64,000 bases of DNA from UBA8231 sp036011085 (GCA_036011085.1 DASCMS010000033.1:10094-74093), one strand, 5' to 3'. Counted from the stretch's first letter, positions 7,838-17,379 are shown. Translations and numbers: made by a program. Notes: generated by a model not told the origin, from the sequence alone.

Positions 7838-8353
7838 ATGGACCTGCCCCTGCACCCTTTCGTCGTCCACCTGCCTCTCGCTCTGGCAGTCCTGCTGCCA
7901 CCGGCGGCGGGTGCCGTCCTCTGGTACAGCCGGCGGCGTCCTGACCCGGTGTCACTGTGGCGGATCGCCGTTCTCCTGCATCTGCTGTTGGCCTTGAGTG
8001 CCTGGTCGGCCGTCGAGACCGGTGAGAGCGACGAGGAAGCCGTCGAAGCCGTCGTCCCGGAGGCAGCCCTCGAGACCCACGAGGAACGCGCCGAGGTGTT
8101 CCTCGTGCTTGTGTGGTGTGCGGCGGCCATCGCCACCGCGGGACTCCTGTCCGGCCCAGCCGGGTCGCTAGCGCGCCACGCCTCCGGGGCACTTACTCTG
8201 ATCGTTGCCATCGTCGCCCTCGGTGTCGGCCATTCCGGCGGCGAGCTCGTCTACCGCTACGGCGCGGCACGTGTGCACACCTCGACTCTCAGCGAGGAGG
8301 GGGCGATAGACCTGCCTTCGCACCGGCGCGACCACGACGACGATGATGATTGA
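7838..8353 (+). CDS. DUF2231-like predicted membrane protein with Asp/His tail
   Basis: 171 residues, ATG 7838 preceded by GGGAGAAG. The opening HPFVVHLPLALAVLLPP and the later GHSGGELVYRYGAARVH match the uncharacterised DUF2231 (COG4244-type) four-helix membrane family. Three to four hydrophobic segments are visible, with an acidic, glutamate-rich loop in the middle (ESDEEAVEAVVPEAALETHEE). It ends in HRRDHDDDDD, an unusual cluster that could bind divalent metal ions. It lies at the edge of the copper/arsenic gene block and converges on the copper ATPase gene, which makes a metal-related role plausible but unproven. Confidence 0.65.
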   Translation: MDLPLHPFVVHLPLALAVLLPPAAGAVLWYSRRRPDPVSLWRIAVLLHLLLALSAWSAVETGESDEEAVEAVVPEAALETHEERAEVFLVLVWCAAAIATAGLLSGPAGSLARHASGALTLIVAIVALGVGHSGGELVYRYGAARVHTSTLSEEGAIDLPSHRRDHDDDDD

Positions 8354-8371
8354 GGCCAGCGCTGACGGTGA

Positions 8372-8393
8372 CGCCCTGCACCGTCGCAGGGCG
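8372..8393. terminator. GC-rich hairpin between convergent genes
   Basis: CGCCCTGC and GCAGGGCG form an 8-bp stem with a 6-nt loop in the 86-bp gap between the DUF2231 gene (+) and copA (-). No T-run follows on either strand, so this may be a weak bidirectional or Rho-assisted terminator rather than an intrinsic one. Confidence 0.4.
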
Positions 8394-8439
8394 GTGTACG
8401 CGCTCCCGGGGGGACACGGCTGTCTCGCTTCGAGCCTGG

Positions 8440-10896
8440 TTACAACGTCAGCCGGCGCAGACGCAGAGCGTTGCTGATAACCGACACGGAGCTGAGAGTC
8501 ATAGCAGCGCTGGCGAGAATGGGACTCAACAGAATACCGAAGAAGGGGTAAAGGATTCCCGCCGCAACAGGTACACCGATACTGTTGTAGGCGAAGGCGA
8601 AGAACAGGTTCTGACGGATGTTCCGCATGGTGCCGCGGCTCAGACGTCGGGCGCGGGCGATACCGCGCAGATCTCCCTGCACCAGCGTGATCCCGGCGCT
8701 CTCCATGGCCACGTCGGTTCCGGTACCCATGGCGATACCCACTTCGGCACGTGCCAGTGCGGGGGCATCGTTGATGCCATCCCCGGCCATGGCCACGGTG
8801 TGCCCGGCAGCCTGCAGGCGCTCTATCACGGCACTCTTGCCGGCGGGCAACACCCCGGCTACGACGTCGTCGATGCCGAGATCGCGGGCCACTACCCGTG
8901 CTGTGGTCTCGTGGTCCCCGGTGAGCATGACGACGCTGATGCCCGCCTCGTGCAACAGGCGGATCGCTTCCGGCGTCGAGTCCTTGATGGGATCGGCCAC
9001 CCCGAGCAAACCGGCAGCCTGGCCGTCGATGGCGACGTACACGGTGGTGTTGCCCTGCTCATTCAGGACATGGGCCGACTCCCGCAGGGCCGAGATATCT
9101 ATTCCCTCGGCGGCGAACAGTGCGGCGTTGCCGAGGGCGATCATCCTGCCTTCGACCCTGCCCTTCACGCCCAGGCCGGTGAGGGACTCGAATTCGTCCA
9201 CCGCCGACAGTGGCAGCTGTCGAGCTTCAGCGCCGGCCACCAGGGCGGCCGCCAGAGGATGCTCGCTGCCGCGTTCCAGACTGGCCGCCAGATGAACCAG
9301 CTCGTCAGCGGTCACCGATTCGGCCGGTTCCACGGCGACCAGTTCGGGTCGGCCCTGTGTCAGCGTGCCCGTCTTGTCGACGACGACGGTGTCTACCTGC
9401 TCGAGGACTTCCAGGGCTTCGGCGTCACGGATCAATACACCGACGCCTGCGCCGCGACCGGTGCCGACCATGATCGACATGGGAGTCGCCAGCCCGAGAG
9501 CACAGGGACAGGCGATGATGAGCACCGCCACGGCGTTGACCAGGGCGTGGGTCATGGCCGGTTCGGGGCCGACGGCGGCCCAGATGACGAAGGTCGCCGC
9601 CGCCGAGAGCACCACGGCGGGTACGAACCAGCCGGCGACGCGGTCGGCGACACGCTGGATCGGGGCCCGGCTGCGCTGGGCCTCGGCCACCATCTGCACG
9701 ATACGTGACAGCAGCGTGTCCGCCCCGACTCGCCGGGCCTCGATGACGAGGGTACCGGTACCGTTCACAGTGCCACCGGTGACGGTGCTCCCCGTGGTCT
9801 TCTCCACCGGCATCGGCTCCCCGGACACCATCGACTCATCGACCGAGCTGCCGCCGTCCACGACTTCGCCGTCCACCGGGACCTTGCCTCCCGGACGCAC
9901 ACGCACGCGCATGCCGACCTGCACGTGTTCGAGGGGGATCTCCTCCTCCTTGCCGTCGGTCCCGAGTCGCAGCGCCGTGGGCGGCGCCAGATGCAGCAGT
10001 TGCCGCAGGGCGTCTGACGTTCGTCCTCGCGCCTTCAGCTCCAGCACCTGACCCAGCAGCACGAGAGCGACGATCACAGCCCCGGCCTCGAAATACACGG
10101 CAACCTTACCGTCCGAGCCGTGGAAGGACGGGGGAAAGAGTCCCGGTGCCACAGTGGCGAAGACGCTGTAGCCGAAAGCCGCACCAACACCGATGCCGAT
10201 GAGGGTGAACATGTTCGGGCTGCGGTTGAGGATCGACTGCCAGCCGCGCACGAAGAACGGCCAGCCCCCCCAGAGCACGACCGGCGTAGCCAGGGCAAGC
10301 TGCAGCCAGGTGTTGGCGGCATGAGACAGCCAGTCGTTCACCGGATTGCCGGGAAGGTGGTCACCCATGGCCAGCACCAGCACCGGCAGGGCCAGCACGG
10401 CGCTGATACCGAACCGCCGGACCATGTCGATGAGCTCGGGATCCTCCTCGTCCTCGAGGCTGATCGTTCGCGGTTCGAGAGCCATGCCGCAATCGGGACA
10501 CGACCCCGGGCCGATCTGCAGCACGTCGGGATGCATGGGACAGGTGTATTCGGTCCCCTCGGGCACGTCCTTCTCAGCTGCGGTGCCCGTCAGCCAGCCC
10601 TCGGGATCGTCACTGAATCTGTCCAGACACCCGGTGCCGCAGAAGTAGTAGGTCTGGCCGGCGTGCTCGTGTGTACCCGCCGACTCTTCTGTTGTGACCG
10701 TCATGCCGCAGACGGGATCGGTGTGACCGCCGTCGCTCGCCGCCGGAGCCAGGCAGCCTGAGGGATCAGCGGCGAAGGTGGCACGGCAGCCGTCACAGCA
10801 GAAGTAGTAGGTCGTGCCTTCGTGTTCGTGATGCGGCGTGTCGGCCTCGATCTCGACCGTCATGCCGCAGACGGGGTCACGAGTGTCGTCCATCAT
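8440..10896 (-). CDS. copA: Copper-translocating P1B-type ATPase with three N-terminal metal-binding modules
   Basis: 818 residues from ATG 10896 (ATGA overlap with the RND gene; GGAG 5 nt upstream). The N-terminus carries two YHS/TRASH-like modules (DPVCGMTVEIEAD...YYFCCDGC and DPVCGMTVTTEES...YYFCGTGC) and then a heavy-metal-binding module (YTCPMHPDVLQIGPGSCPDCGM), instead of the usual ferredoxin-like CxxC domains. The P-type core is complete: CPC at 463-465 in the membrane, phosphorylated Asp507 in DKTGTLT, the SEHPLA histidine and GDGINDAPAL. It should export Cu(I) across the inner membrane. It is the last gene of a minus-strand operon after an exported Cys-rich protein and CusC-, CusB- and CusA-like genes. 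Confidence 0.93.
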   Translation of the reverse strand: MMDDTRDPVCGMTVEIEADTPHHEHEGTTYYFCCDGCRATFAADPSGCLAPAASDGGHTDPVCGMTVTTEESAGTHEHAGQTYYFCGTGCLDRFSDDPEGWLTGTAAEKDVPEGTEYTCPMHPDVLQIGPGSCPDCGMALEPRTISLEDEEDPELIDMVRRFGISAVLALPVLVLAMGDHLPGNPVNDWLSHAANTWLQLALATPVVLWGGWPFFVRGWQSILNRSPNMFTLIGIGVGAAFGYSVFATVAPGLFPPSFHGSDGKVAVYFEAGAVIVALVLLGQVLELKARGRTSDALRQLLHLAPPTALRLGTDGKEEEIPLEHVQVGMRVRVRPGGKVPVDGEVVDGGSSVDESMVSGEPMPVEKTTGSTVTGGTVNGTGTLVIEARRVGADTLLSRIVQMVAEAQRSRAPIQRVADRVAGWFVPAVVLSAAATFVIWAAVGPEPAMTHALVNAVAVLIIACPCALGLATPMSIMVGTGRGAGVGVLIRDAEALEVLEQVDTVVVDKTGTLTQGRPELVAVEPAESVTADELVHLAASLERGSEHPLAAALVAGAEARQLPLSAVDEFESLTGLGVKGRVEGRMIALGNAALFAAEGIDISALRESAHVLNEQGNTTVYVAIDGQAAGLLGVADPIKDSTPEAIRLLHEAGISVVMLTGDHETTARVVARDLGIDDVVAGVLPAGKSAVIERLQAAGHTVAMAGDGINDAPALARAEVGIAMGTGTDVAMESAGITLVQGDLRGIARARRLSRGTMRNIRQNLFFAFAYNSIGVPVAAGILYPFFGILLSPILASAAMTLSSVSVISNALRLRRLTL

Positions 10897-13800
10897 CGGT
10901 TCTCCTCTTCCTCGTGCAAGCGATGCCGCCAGACCCAGGCCTGCCAGACGGTGTAGAATACGGGGATCACCAGCAGGGTCAGGATCGTCGACGATACCAG
11001 GCCACCCACCATCGGTGCGGCGATGCGCCGCATCACCTCGGAGCCGGTACCCTCCCCCCACATGATGGGCAGCAGGCCCGCCATTGTCGCCGTCACCGTC
11101 ATCACCTTGGGGCGTACGCGGTCGACGGCGCCGATGGATACGGCGCGATACAGATCCTGGCGGGTGAGCTTCTCGCCCCGGTCCCGGCGCATGTCGGCCC
11201 AGGCGTGATCCAGGTAGAGCAGCATGATGACCCCCGTCTCGGCGGCGACGCCGGCCAGGGCGATGAAGCCGACACCCACGGCGATGCTCATGTTGTACTC
11301 CAGCAGATCCAGCAGCCAGACGCCGCCCACGAGTGCAAAGGGCAAGGTGAGCATGATCAGCAGGGACTCGGTGACGCTGCGGAAGTTCATGTAGAGCAGC
11401 AGGAAGATGATCCCCAGGGTCACCGGCACGACCATCTTCAGCCGCGCCGCGGCGCGCTGCATGTATTCATACTGACCGCTCCAGGTCAGGCTGTAGCCGG
11501 GTGGCAGATCCACCTCGGCCGCCACGGCCAAGCGTGCCTGCTCGACGTAGCTGCCCACATCAACCCCTTTGATGTCGACGTAGACCCAGGCGTTGAGCCG
11601 GGCGTTTTCGCTCTTGATGCCAGGCGGCCCCTTGCGGATGCGGATGTCGGCCACCTGTTCGATCGGAATCTGCACCCCCGTAGGCGTCGGCACGAGCAAC
11701 CGCCGCAGAGCGGGCAGGTTGTCGCGCAGCTCACGTCCATAGCGCAGGTTCACCGGATAGCGCTCCCGTCCCTCCACGGTCCAGGTGATGTTCATGCCGC
11801 CCAGCGCCGACATGATCACGTCCTGCACATCGCCGACGGTCAGACCATAGCGGGCGGCTTCGTCACGGCGCACCTCGAAGTCGAGGTAGTTGCCGGCGGC
11901 GACTCGTTCGGCATAGACGCTCAGGGTTCCCGGCACGCGGCGCACGACCTCTTCGATGCGCTGGCCGATGGCTTGCAGCTGCTCCAGATCTTCTCCGGCG
12001 ACCTTGATCCCCACCGGGGTCTTGATGCCGGTGGACAGCATGTCGATGCGTGTCTTGATGGGCATGGTCCAGGCGTTGGTGAGCCCCGGAAACTGCAGGG
12101 CGGCGTCCATTTCATCGATCAGCCGCTGGGGTGTCATCTCCGGTCGCCACTCGGACTCCGGCTTCAGTGTGATCGTCGTCTCGATCATCGACAGGGGCGC
12201 CGGATCGGTGGCGGTCTCGGCGCGGCCGACCTTGCCGAACACGTGCTCCACTTCCGGGAACGTGCGGATGATGCGGTCGGTCTGCTGCAGCAGCTCCCGC
12301 GCCTTTGTCACCGAAACACCCGGCAGTGTCGTCGGCATGTAGAGCAGATCCCCCTCGTACAGGGGCGGCATGAACTCCGAGCCGATGCGGTCCAGGGGAA
12401 ACAGCCCCTGCACCCTCGACAGGGTGTCGCGTGTCCCGCCTTCGACCCGGTCCAGCACCAGCGTCCGGTACGGCATGAGGGTCACCAGCATCACGGCTGT
12501 ACTCACGCCGAGCACGAGCAGCTTGTGCTTCAGCACCCATTCGATGGCCGGTCGGTAGAGCCACAGCAGCAACCGGTTCAGCGGGTTGCTTCGTTCCGGC
12601 AGGATTCGCCCGCGTACGAGAAAACCCATCAGCACGGGAACGATGGTGATCGCCAGCAAAGCCGAGGCCGCCATGGCCCAGGTCTTGGTGTATGCCAGCG
12701 GCTTGAACAGCCGACCCTCCTGGGCTTGCAGCGTGAACACGGGCAGGAAGGAAAGGGTGACGATCAGCAGGGAGTAGAACAGGGCCGGACCGACCTCCTT
12801 TGCCGCGTCGAGAATGATCGCCCAGTGCTCCTTCCTGCCGCCATCCCGCTCGAGGTGTTTGTGCGCGTTCTCCACCATGACGACGGCGGCGTCCACCATC
12901 ACACCGATGGCGATGGCGATGCCGCCGAGAGACATGATATTGGCATTGATGCCCTGAACCTGCATCACCAGGAAGGAGACGAGGATACCCACCGGAAGCG
13001 TGAAGATGGCCACCAGCGCCGAACGCACGTGCAGCAGGAACAGCACGCACACCAGCGCCACGATGATGCACTCCTCCACCAGCTTACCGCTGAGGTGATC
13101 GACAGCGCGACGGATCAGGCCGGAGCGATCGTAGGCGGTGTGGATCGTCACACCCTCGGGCAGACCGGACTTCAGCTCCGCCAGGCGCGTCTTGACGCGG
13201 TCGATGACGGCCAGGGCGTTCTCGCCATAACGCATGACGACGATGCCACCGACGATCTCCCCCTCCCCGTCCCACTCGGCCAGGCCGCGGCGCAGTTCGG
13301 GGCCCGGCTGCACGGTGGCGATATCGCGCACGTGAATCGGGGTACCATTGAGATCGACGCCGATGGGAATACCCTCGATATCCTCGATCGACCGGATGTA
13401 GCCCCTGCCGCGCACCATGAACTCGGTCTCAGCCAGCTCGATCAGCCGGCCGCCCACATCGCTGTTCGACCGCTGGATGGCAGCGCGCACCTTCTGCAGC
13501 GGCATGTTGTACGCCAGCAGCCGGTTCGGGTCGACGGTCACCTGGTACTGCCGGACGAAGCCGCCGATGCTGGCCACCTCGGATACGCCCGGCACGCTCG
13601 TCAGCTCGTAACGCAGATACCAGTCCTGGATCGAGCGCAGCTGGGCCAGGTCGTTGTGGCCGGTGGTATCCTCGAGCACGTACTCAAAGACCCAGCCCAC
13701 GCCCGTGGCATCGGGTCCGAGCCGTGGCGTGATGCCCGCAGGGAGGCGATCGGTAACGAAGTTGAGGTACTCGAGCACGCGGCTGCGAGCCCAGTAGATG

Positions 13801-14105
13801 TCGGTTCCGTCTTCGAAGATGATGTAGACGAAGGACAGCCCGAAGAAGGAGTACCCCCTCACGACCTTGGCGAAGGGCACCGACAGCATGGCCGTGCTCA
13901 GCGGATAGGTCACCTGATCCTCCACGACCTGGGGGGCCTGGCCAGGGTAGTCGGTGAGGATGATGACCTGCACGTCGGACAGGTCCGGGATCGCGTCGAG
14001 GGGCGTGTTGAAGGCCGCCCAGAGGCCGCCGCCAATGACAAAAATCGTCACCAGCACGGTCATCAGCCGGTTGCGCAGGCAGGTTTCGATGATGCGGGTC
14101 AGCAT
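10893..14105 (-). CDS. cusA: CusA/CzcA-type heavy-metal RND efflux pump
   Basis: 1070 residues, the normal length for this family. It is the inner-membrane proton-driven pump of a tripartite efflux system. Typical features: N-terminal helix with LMTVLVTIFVIGGGLWA, then TPLDAIPDLSDVQVIILTDYPGQ, the HME-RND block GGIAIAIGVMVDAAVVMVENAHK with the essential acidic residues in TM4, and the paired C-terminal helix bundle with GVAAETGVIMLLYLDHA. The sequence wording is closer to CusA (Cu/Ag) than CzcA, which fits the neighbouring copper ATPase. It starts 15 bp after the adaptor gene and its stop overlaps the start of copA, so expression is coupled. No regulator gene is seen in the operon. Confidence 0.94.
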   Translation of the reverse strand: MLTRIIETCLRNRLMTVLVTIFVIGGGLWAAFNTPLDAIPDLSDVQVIILTDYPGQAPQVVEDQVTYPLSTAMLSVPFAKVVRGYSFFGLSFVYIIFEDGTDIYWARSRVLEYLNFVTDRLPAGITPRLGPDATGVGWVFEYVLEDTTGHNDLAQLRSIQDWYLRYELTSVPGVSEVASIGGFVRQYQVTVDPNRLLAYNMPLQKVRAAIQRSNSDVGGRLIELAETEFMVRGRGYIRSIEDIEGIPIGVDLNGTPIHVRDIATVQPGPELRRGLAEWDGEGEIVGGIVVMRYGENALAVIDRVKTRLAELKSGLPEGVTIHTAYDRSGLIRRAVDHLSGKLVEECIIVALVCVLFLLHVRSALVAIFTLPVGILVSFLVMQVQGINANIMSLGGIAIAIGVMVDAAVVMVENAHKHLERDGGRKEHWAIILDAAKEVGPALFYSLLIVTLSFLPVFTLQAQEGRLFKPLAYTKTWAMAASALLAITIVPVLMGFLVRGRILPERSNPLNRLLLWLYRPAIEWVLKHKLLVLGVSTAVMLVTLMPYRTLVLDRVEGGTRDTLSRVQGLFPLDRIGSEFMPPLYEGDLLYMPTTLPGVSVTKARELLQQTDRIIRTFPEVEHVFGKVGRAETATDPAPLSMIETTITLKPESEWRPEMTPQRLIDEMDAALQFPGLTNAWTMPIKTRIDMLSTGIKTPVGIKVAGEDLEQLQAIGQRIEEVVRRVPGTLSVYAERVAAGNYLDFEVRRDEAARYGLTVGDVQDVIMSALGGMNITWTVEGRERYPVNLRYGRELRDNLPALRRLLVPTPTGVQIPIEQVADIRIRKGPPGIKSENARLNAWVYVDIKGVDVGSYVEQARLAVAAEVDLPPGYSLTWSGQYEYMQRAAARLKMVVPVTLGIIFLLLYMNFRSVTESLLIMLTLPFALVGGVWLLDLLEYNMSIAVGVGFIALAGVAAETGVIMLLYLDHAWADMRRDRGEKLTRQDLYRAVSIGAVDRVRPKVMTVTATMAGLLPIMWGEGTGSEVMRRIAAPMVGGLVSSTILTLLVIPVFYTVWQAWVWRHRLHEEEENR

Positions 14106-14120
14106 GACTCGAGACCTCCT

Positions 14121-15512
14121 TCAGTGCACATGCGACGGAGACGATTCCGCAGCGTCATCGCTGGCGAGCATGTCACTCAGCGCCGACTTCAGATTGCTCT
14201 CCGAATCGATCAGGAACTGAGCCGACGTGACGATGCGCTCTCCCTCATGCACGCCAGCCAGGATCTCGTACCACCCGTCGGCCTGCACACCGATCTCCAC
14301 CTGCCTCGGCTGGAAACGGCCCTCGCCCAGAGCGACGACGGCCAGCGTGCGCTCTCCCGAGTGAATGATCGCCTCCACCGGCACGGCGGGGCGATGCCTT
14401 GCTGCTGCCCGCAGTGTGACGTTGGCATACATCCCCGGCTTCAGGGCACGGTCTGCGTTGTCCAGACTCATGCGCACCTTCAGCGTGCGTGTCGTGCCAT
14501 CGAGAAAGGGGTGGACCTGGGTCACACGGCCACCGAACGTGCGTCCCGGCAGGTAGCTGAGGGTTACTTCCGCTTCCTGTCCCTCTGCCACCCAGGGCAG
14601 CTCGTACTCATAGACATTGGCGATGACCCACACACTCGACAGCTCGGCGATGCGGTACAGATGCTGACCGGGGTTGATGTAGGCGCCGTCGAGTACGGCC
14701 TTGTGTACGACCACGCCGTCCTGCGGCGTGGCGACGGTGAGGGTGCGCGTCGCCTGGCGCTCGCGCCGCAGCCGTTCGATCTGCGCTTCGCTCACATCCC
14801 AGTATCGCAGGCGCTGCAGAGAAGCTGCCAGCAGTTCACCAGCACCGCGCAGCACGTCGTCGTCAGCGGCCTGGTCCTCGAGCCGCTCCAGGTAGTCCAG
14901 CACGGTCAGGTACTCTTCCTGGGCGGCCACCAGTTCGGGGCTGTAGAGCTCGAGCAGAGGCTCTCCCTTCGTCACCTCCTGACCGGTGAAATCGACGAAC
15001 AGTCGCTCCACCCAACCAGCGACCTTGGTGTTGATGTCGGTCATGCGTCTCTCGTCATATTCGACACGACCCACGGCGCGCACCGAACGCTGCAAGGGCC
15101 GGTTTTCCACCAGGGCGGTTCGTACACCGATGTTCTGCGCCGTCACGGCATCGATGCTCACCGTGCCCCGCGCCGACAACTCGTCCTCATAGACGGGGAT
15201 CAGATCCATCCCCATGGGGGACTTGCCGGGCCCGTCGGCGACGTAGTTCGGATCCATCGGCGCCCGCCAGTGGGCGATCCGACGTTCACCGTCGGTGGGT
15301 GGTTCCGGGGCATCCGCCACCAGATCCATACCGCACACAGGACAGGCGCCAGGGTGATCGGCGATGACGGCCGGATGCATGGCGCAACGGTAGACCGTGG
15401 CCTCATCTCCATGCTCGCTCTCGGTATGGACATCGGTGCCGGCCTCCCACCAGATCCCTACCGCGATCCCCATGACCAATGCCAGTGCGGCGGACAGAAT
15501 CGTGCGTTGCAT
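14121..15512 (-). CDS. cusB: CusB-type periplasmic adaptor with two N-terminal metal-binding motifs
   Basis: About 463 residues from ATG 15512 (GTG 15515 is one codon upstream). The signal/anchor helix is TILSAALALVMGIAVGIWW. Next come two heavy-metal-binding modules, YRCAMHPAVIADHPGACPVC and a degenerate second copy HWRAPMDPNYVADGPGKSPM that keeps Met and Asp but has lost the cysteines. The barrel-sandwich and hairpin part follows (NIGVRTALVENRPLQRSVRA, GWVERLFVDFTGQEVTKGEPLL, RTLTVATPQDGVVVHKAV), then the beta-barrel and membrane-proximal domain. It links the RND pump to the outer-membrane channel and may hand over Cu(I). It overlaps the stop of the CusC-like gene as TGATG. Confidence 0.92.
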   Translation of the reverse strand: MQRTILSAALALVMGIAVGIWWEAGTDVHTESEHGDEATVYRCAMHPAVIADHPGACPVCGMDLVADAPEPPTDGERRIAHWRAPMDPNYVADGPGKSPMGMDLIPVYEDELSARGTVSIDAVTAQNIGVRTALVENRPLQRSVRAVGRVEYDERRMTDINTKVAGWVERLFVDFTGQEVTKGEPLLELYSPELVAAQEEYLTVLDYLERLEDQAADDDVLRGAGELLAASLQRLRYWDVSEAQIERLRRERQATRTLTVATPQDGVVVHKAVLDGAYINPGQHLYRIAELSSVWVIANVYEYELPWVAEGQEAEVTLSYLPGRTFGGRVTQVHPFLDGTTRTLKVRMSLDNADRALKPGMYANVTLRAAARHRPAVPVEAIIHSGERTLAVVALGEGRFQPRQVEIGVQADGWYEILAGVHEGERIVTSAQFLIDSESNLKSALSDMLASDDAAESSPSHVH

Positions 15513-16804
15513 CACTCGGTCTCCTCGTCAAACAGGCGGGTGCCCACGGCCATCTCGATCTGTGCCAGGATCTGTTCCGAGTCGGTCAGGTGGCGGTAGG
15601 CATCCGTGTCGAAATCGAGCAGGCTCACCTGGCTGTCGAGCAGGGTGAGGAAGTCGACTTTGTCCACCTGATAGCCAGCCAGGGCCGCACTCAACGATTG
15701 CTGGGCCTGCGGGATGATCGCCGTCCGCAACCAGCGCATGCGCTCACGGTGGGCGGTGACGGCGACATATCCCTGACGGATGTCGAGCCGGATCTGCAGG
15801 GCCAGGGCCTTGCGGGTCGACTCGGCGGCAAGGGCGTTGAGTCTGGCCTCGGTCGCCTGTTCCTGTTCCTTGCGATCTCGCCAGAGAGGCAGACTCACGG
15901 ACACGGCTGCAGAGACAAAATCGCTGCCACGTACCGGGTCGTCGGCAAAGTCGCGCTGCCGGTAGGCGATACTGACGTCGAAATCCGGCCGGCCTTCGAG
16001 CCGTGCCGCCGATTCGGCGGCTCGCCAGCGTACGGCGTCGTGGCCCAACGCCGCCAGCACCGGACGACGCTGCAGCGCCATCTCTTCAAGAGCGCCGGCC
16101 TCGTGTGTCAGTGGTGTCGGCGTCAACTCCGGCGTGCGGTCCACGGGCGTGTCCAACTCGCGGTCGAGAGCGGCGTTCAACTCCGCCTCTGCCTGTCGGC
16201 GCTGCGATTGCAGGACGATGAGACGCTCGCGCAGGCCCGACTGCGACACCTGGGCCTTGAGCACATCCTGCTGCAGGCCGCGGCCGACGGCGTACTTGGT
16301 CTGGGCAATACGGACGAAATCCGCCAGCAGCTGCTCGTTCCGACCGGCGATGTCGATGGCGCGGTCGAGGAAAGCCAGCTCATACCAAGCCCGCTTGACG
16401 TCGAACACGATCTGGGCCTCGTGGTCGGTGGCCCGCTCCCGGGCGCCGGCAAAGGCGGCATGTGCTACCTGCTGCCGCGCCGCCCGTAGGCCAGGCCATG
16501 GCAGTCTCTGACTGACACCCAGCTGCCGGCCGCTCATGGGCGTGCTGGAAAAATCCCAGTCACTCGTCGGCACGTTATTCATCTCGAGGCGGATCACGGG
16601 ATCGGCCAGGGCGCCGGCGGGGCCGATACGGTGCTCGACAGCCTCAGCTCGCAGCCTGGCAGCCTGCAGCCGTGGATGGCTTGCCAGAGCCTCGTCGATC
16701 AGGTCCTGTAGGTCCGGGGGGGTGGGACCGGCAGTCGGCGCCGCACCGGCTCTGGTAGAAAGCAGGCACAGGCACGCGAGCACGGTCAGTGTCGCTCTTT
16801 TCAT
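15512..16804 (-). CDS. cusC: TolC-family outer-membrane efflux channel (CusC/CzcC type)
   Basis: 430 residues from ATG 16804, preceded by GGGAAGAG at good spacing; the open frame extends upstream with non-conserved sequence. The signal peptide is TLTVLACLCLLSTRAGA. The mature protein has the long alpha-helical repeats of the outer membrane efflux family: LIDEALASHPRLQAARLRAEA near the N-terminus and the second copy LALQIRLDIRQGYVAVTAHRE near the C-terminus. No lipobox is seen, unlike E. coli CusC. It is the exit duct for the CusAB-like pump. The 147-bp gap to the preceding gene holds no clear hairpin, so it may share a transcript with it. Confidence 0.88.
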   Translation of the reverse strand: MKRATLTVLACLCLLSTRAGAAPTAGPTPPDLQDLIDEALASHPRLQAARLRAEAVEHRIGPAGALADPVIRLEMNNVPTSDWDFSSTPMSGRQLGVSQRLPWPGLRAARQQVAHAAFAGARERATDHEAQIVFDVKRAWYELAFLDRAIDIAGRNEQLLADFVRIAQTKYAVGRGLQQDVLKAQVSQSGLRERLIVLQSQRRQAEAELNAALDRELDTPVDRTPELTPTPLTHEAGALEEMALQRRPVLAALGHDAVRWRAAESAARLEGRPDFDVSIAYRQRDFADDPVRGSDFVSAAVSVSLPLWRDRKEQEQATEARLNALAAESTRKALALQIRLDIRQGYVAVTAHRERMRWLRTAIIPQAQQSLSAALAGYQVDKVDFLTLLDSQVSLLDFDTDAYRHLTDSEQILAQIEMAVGTRLFDEETE

Positions 16805-16951
16805 CAGTCTCTTCCCGCTGTCGCGGCAGCTCCGCCCTCCAGGATGGAGAGGGTCTGACACGCGGATCAATACACACACACTCGTACGGCCCGCTCACAG
16901 CCGCACTCACTTTGCGGTCCGAGAGCTGGACTGTTCAGATCGTGCGTGTGT

Positions 16952-17317
16952 CTACAGGCGGTAGGACTGGTGCAACAGGAAGAGGTTGTGGCGGGGCGGG
17001 TGGATCGCGTGCAGCGAGGCCGTGACGGCGAGTGGGACCGGGGTCACGGCCAGGGTCTGGCTGTAAGTAGATATGACCTCGAACGTGCCGCTGGACGCTT
17101 TCGACGAAATCACCACCGTCTCGTCCACCGTGAGTCCATCACATTCGCCATCGCAACAGCAGGCAGCGGCGATCGTACCCACCGGAGGCGTCGACATGGC
17201 GCAGTCGACGCCGGCACAGGCAGCCACGGCCCCGGCGCCCACATGCAGAAGCAGGGCGAAGAGGGTGACGGCGTTGCGGATCACCGCTAGGCGGGGTATA
17301 CGGAAGGTTCGGGCCAT
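16952..17317 (-). CDS. Exported Cys-rich protein at head of copper operon
   Basis: 121 residues from ATG 17317 (MARTFRIPRLAV...). A basic N-terminus followed by VTLFALLLHVGAGAVAACAG gives a signal peptide or anchor. Downstream are several cysteines in two groups, CAGVDCAMS and ACCCDGECDG, which could coordinate Cu(I) or form disulfides. The C-terminal HPPRHNLFLLHQSYRL is reminiscent of short uncharacterised proteins encoded beside cus-type efflux genes. It is the first gene of the minus-strand copper operon, facing the ZIP transporter across a 125-bp gap with a 14-bp palindrome. Function unknown; a periplasmic metal sensor or buffer is a guess. Confidence 0.55.
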   Translation of the reverse strand: MARTFRIPRLAVIRNAVTLFALLLHVGAGAVAACAGVDCAMSTPPVGTIAAACCCDGECDGLTVDETVVISSKASSGTFEVISTYSQTLAVTPVPLAVTASLHAIHPPRHNLFLLHQSYRL

Positions 17318-17365
17318 GAGATGGAACGTAGTCGGCCCGTGATGGATTTGCAACCTGGACAGCAT

Positions 17366-17379
17366 GTCACCGAGGTGAC
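17366..17379. promoter_or_regulatory. Palindrome GTCACC-GA-GGTGAC in divergent copper/ZIP promoter region
   Basis: Perfect 6-bp arms with a 2-bp centre, 48 bp from the start of the Cys-rich gene (-) and 63 bp from the ZIP gene (+). Its position between two divergently transcribed metal genes makes it a candidate operator. I cannot assign it to a regulator family. Confidence 0.45.

Noticed and set aside
10914..15599. Very long open frame (about 1560 codons) on the plus strand
   Set aside because: It is antisense to cusABC/copA, rich in His, Asp, Gly and Gln as is typical of shadow frames of GC-rich genes, and shows no recognisable domain. The minus-strand genes are clear.
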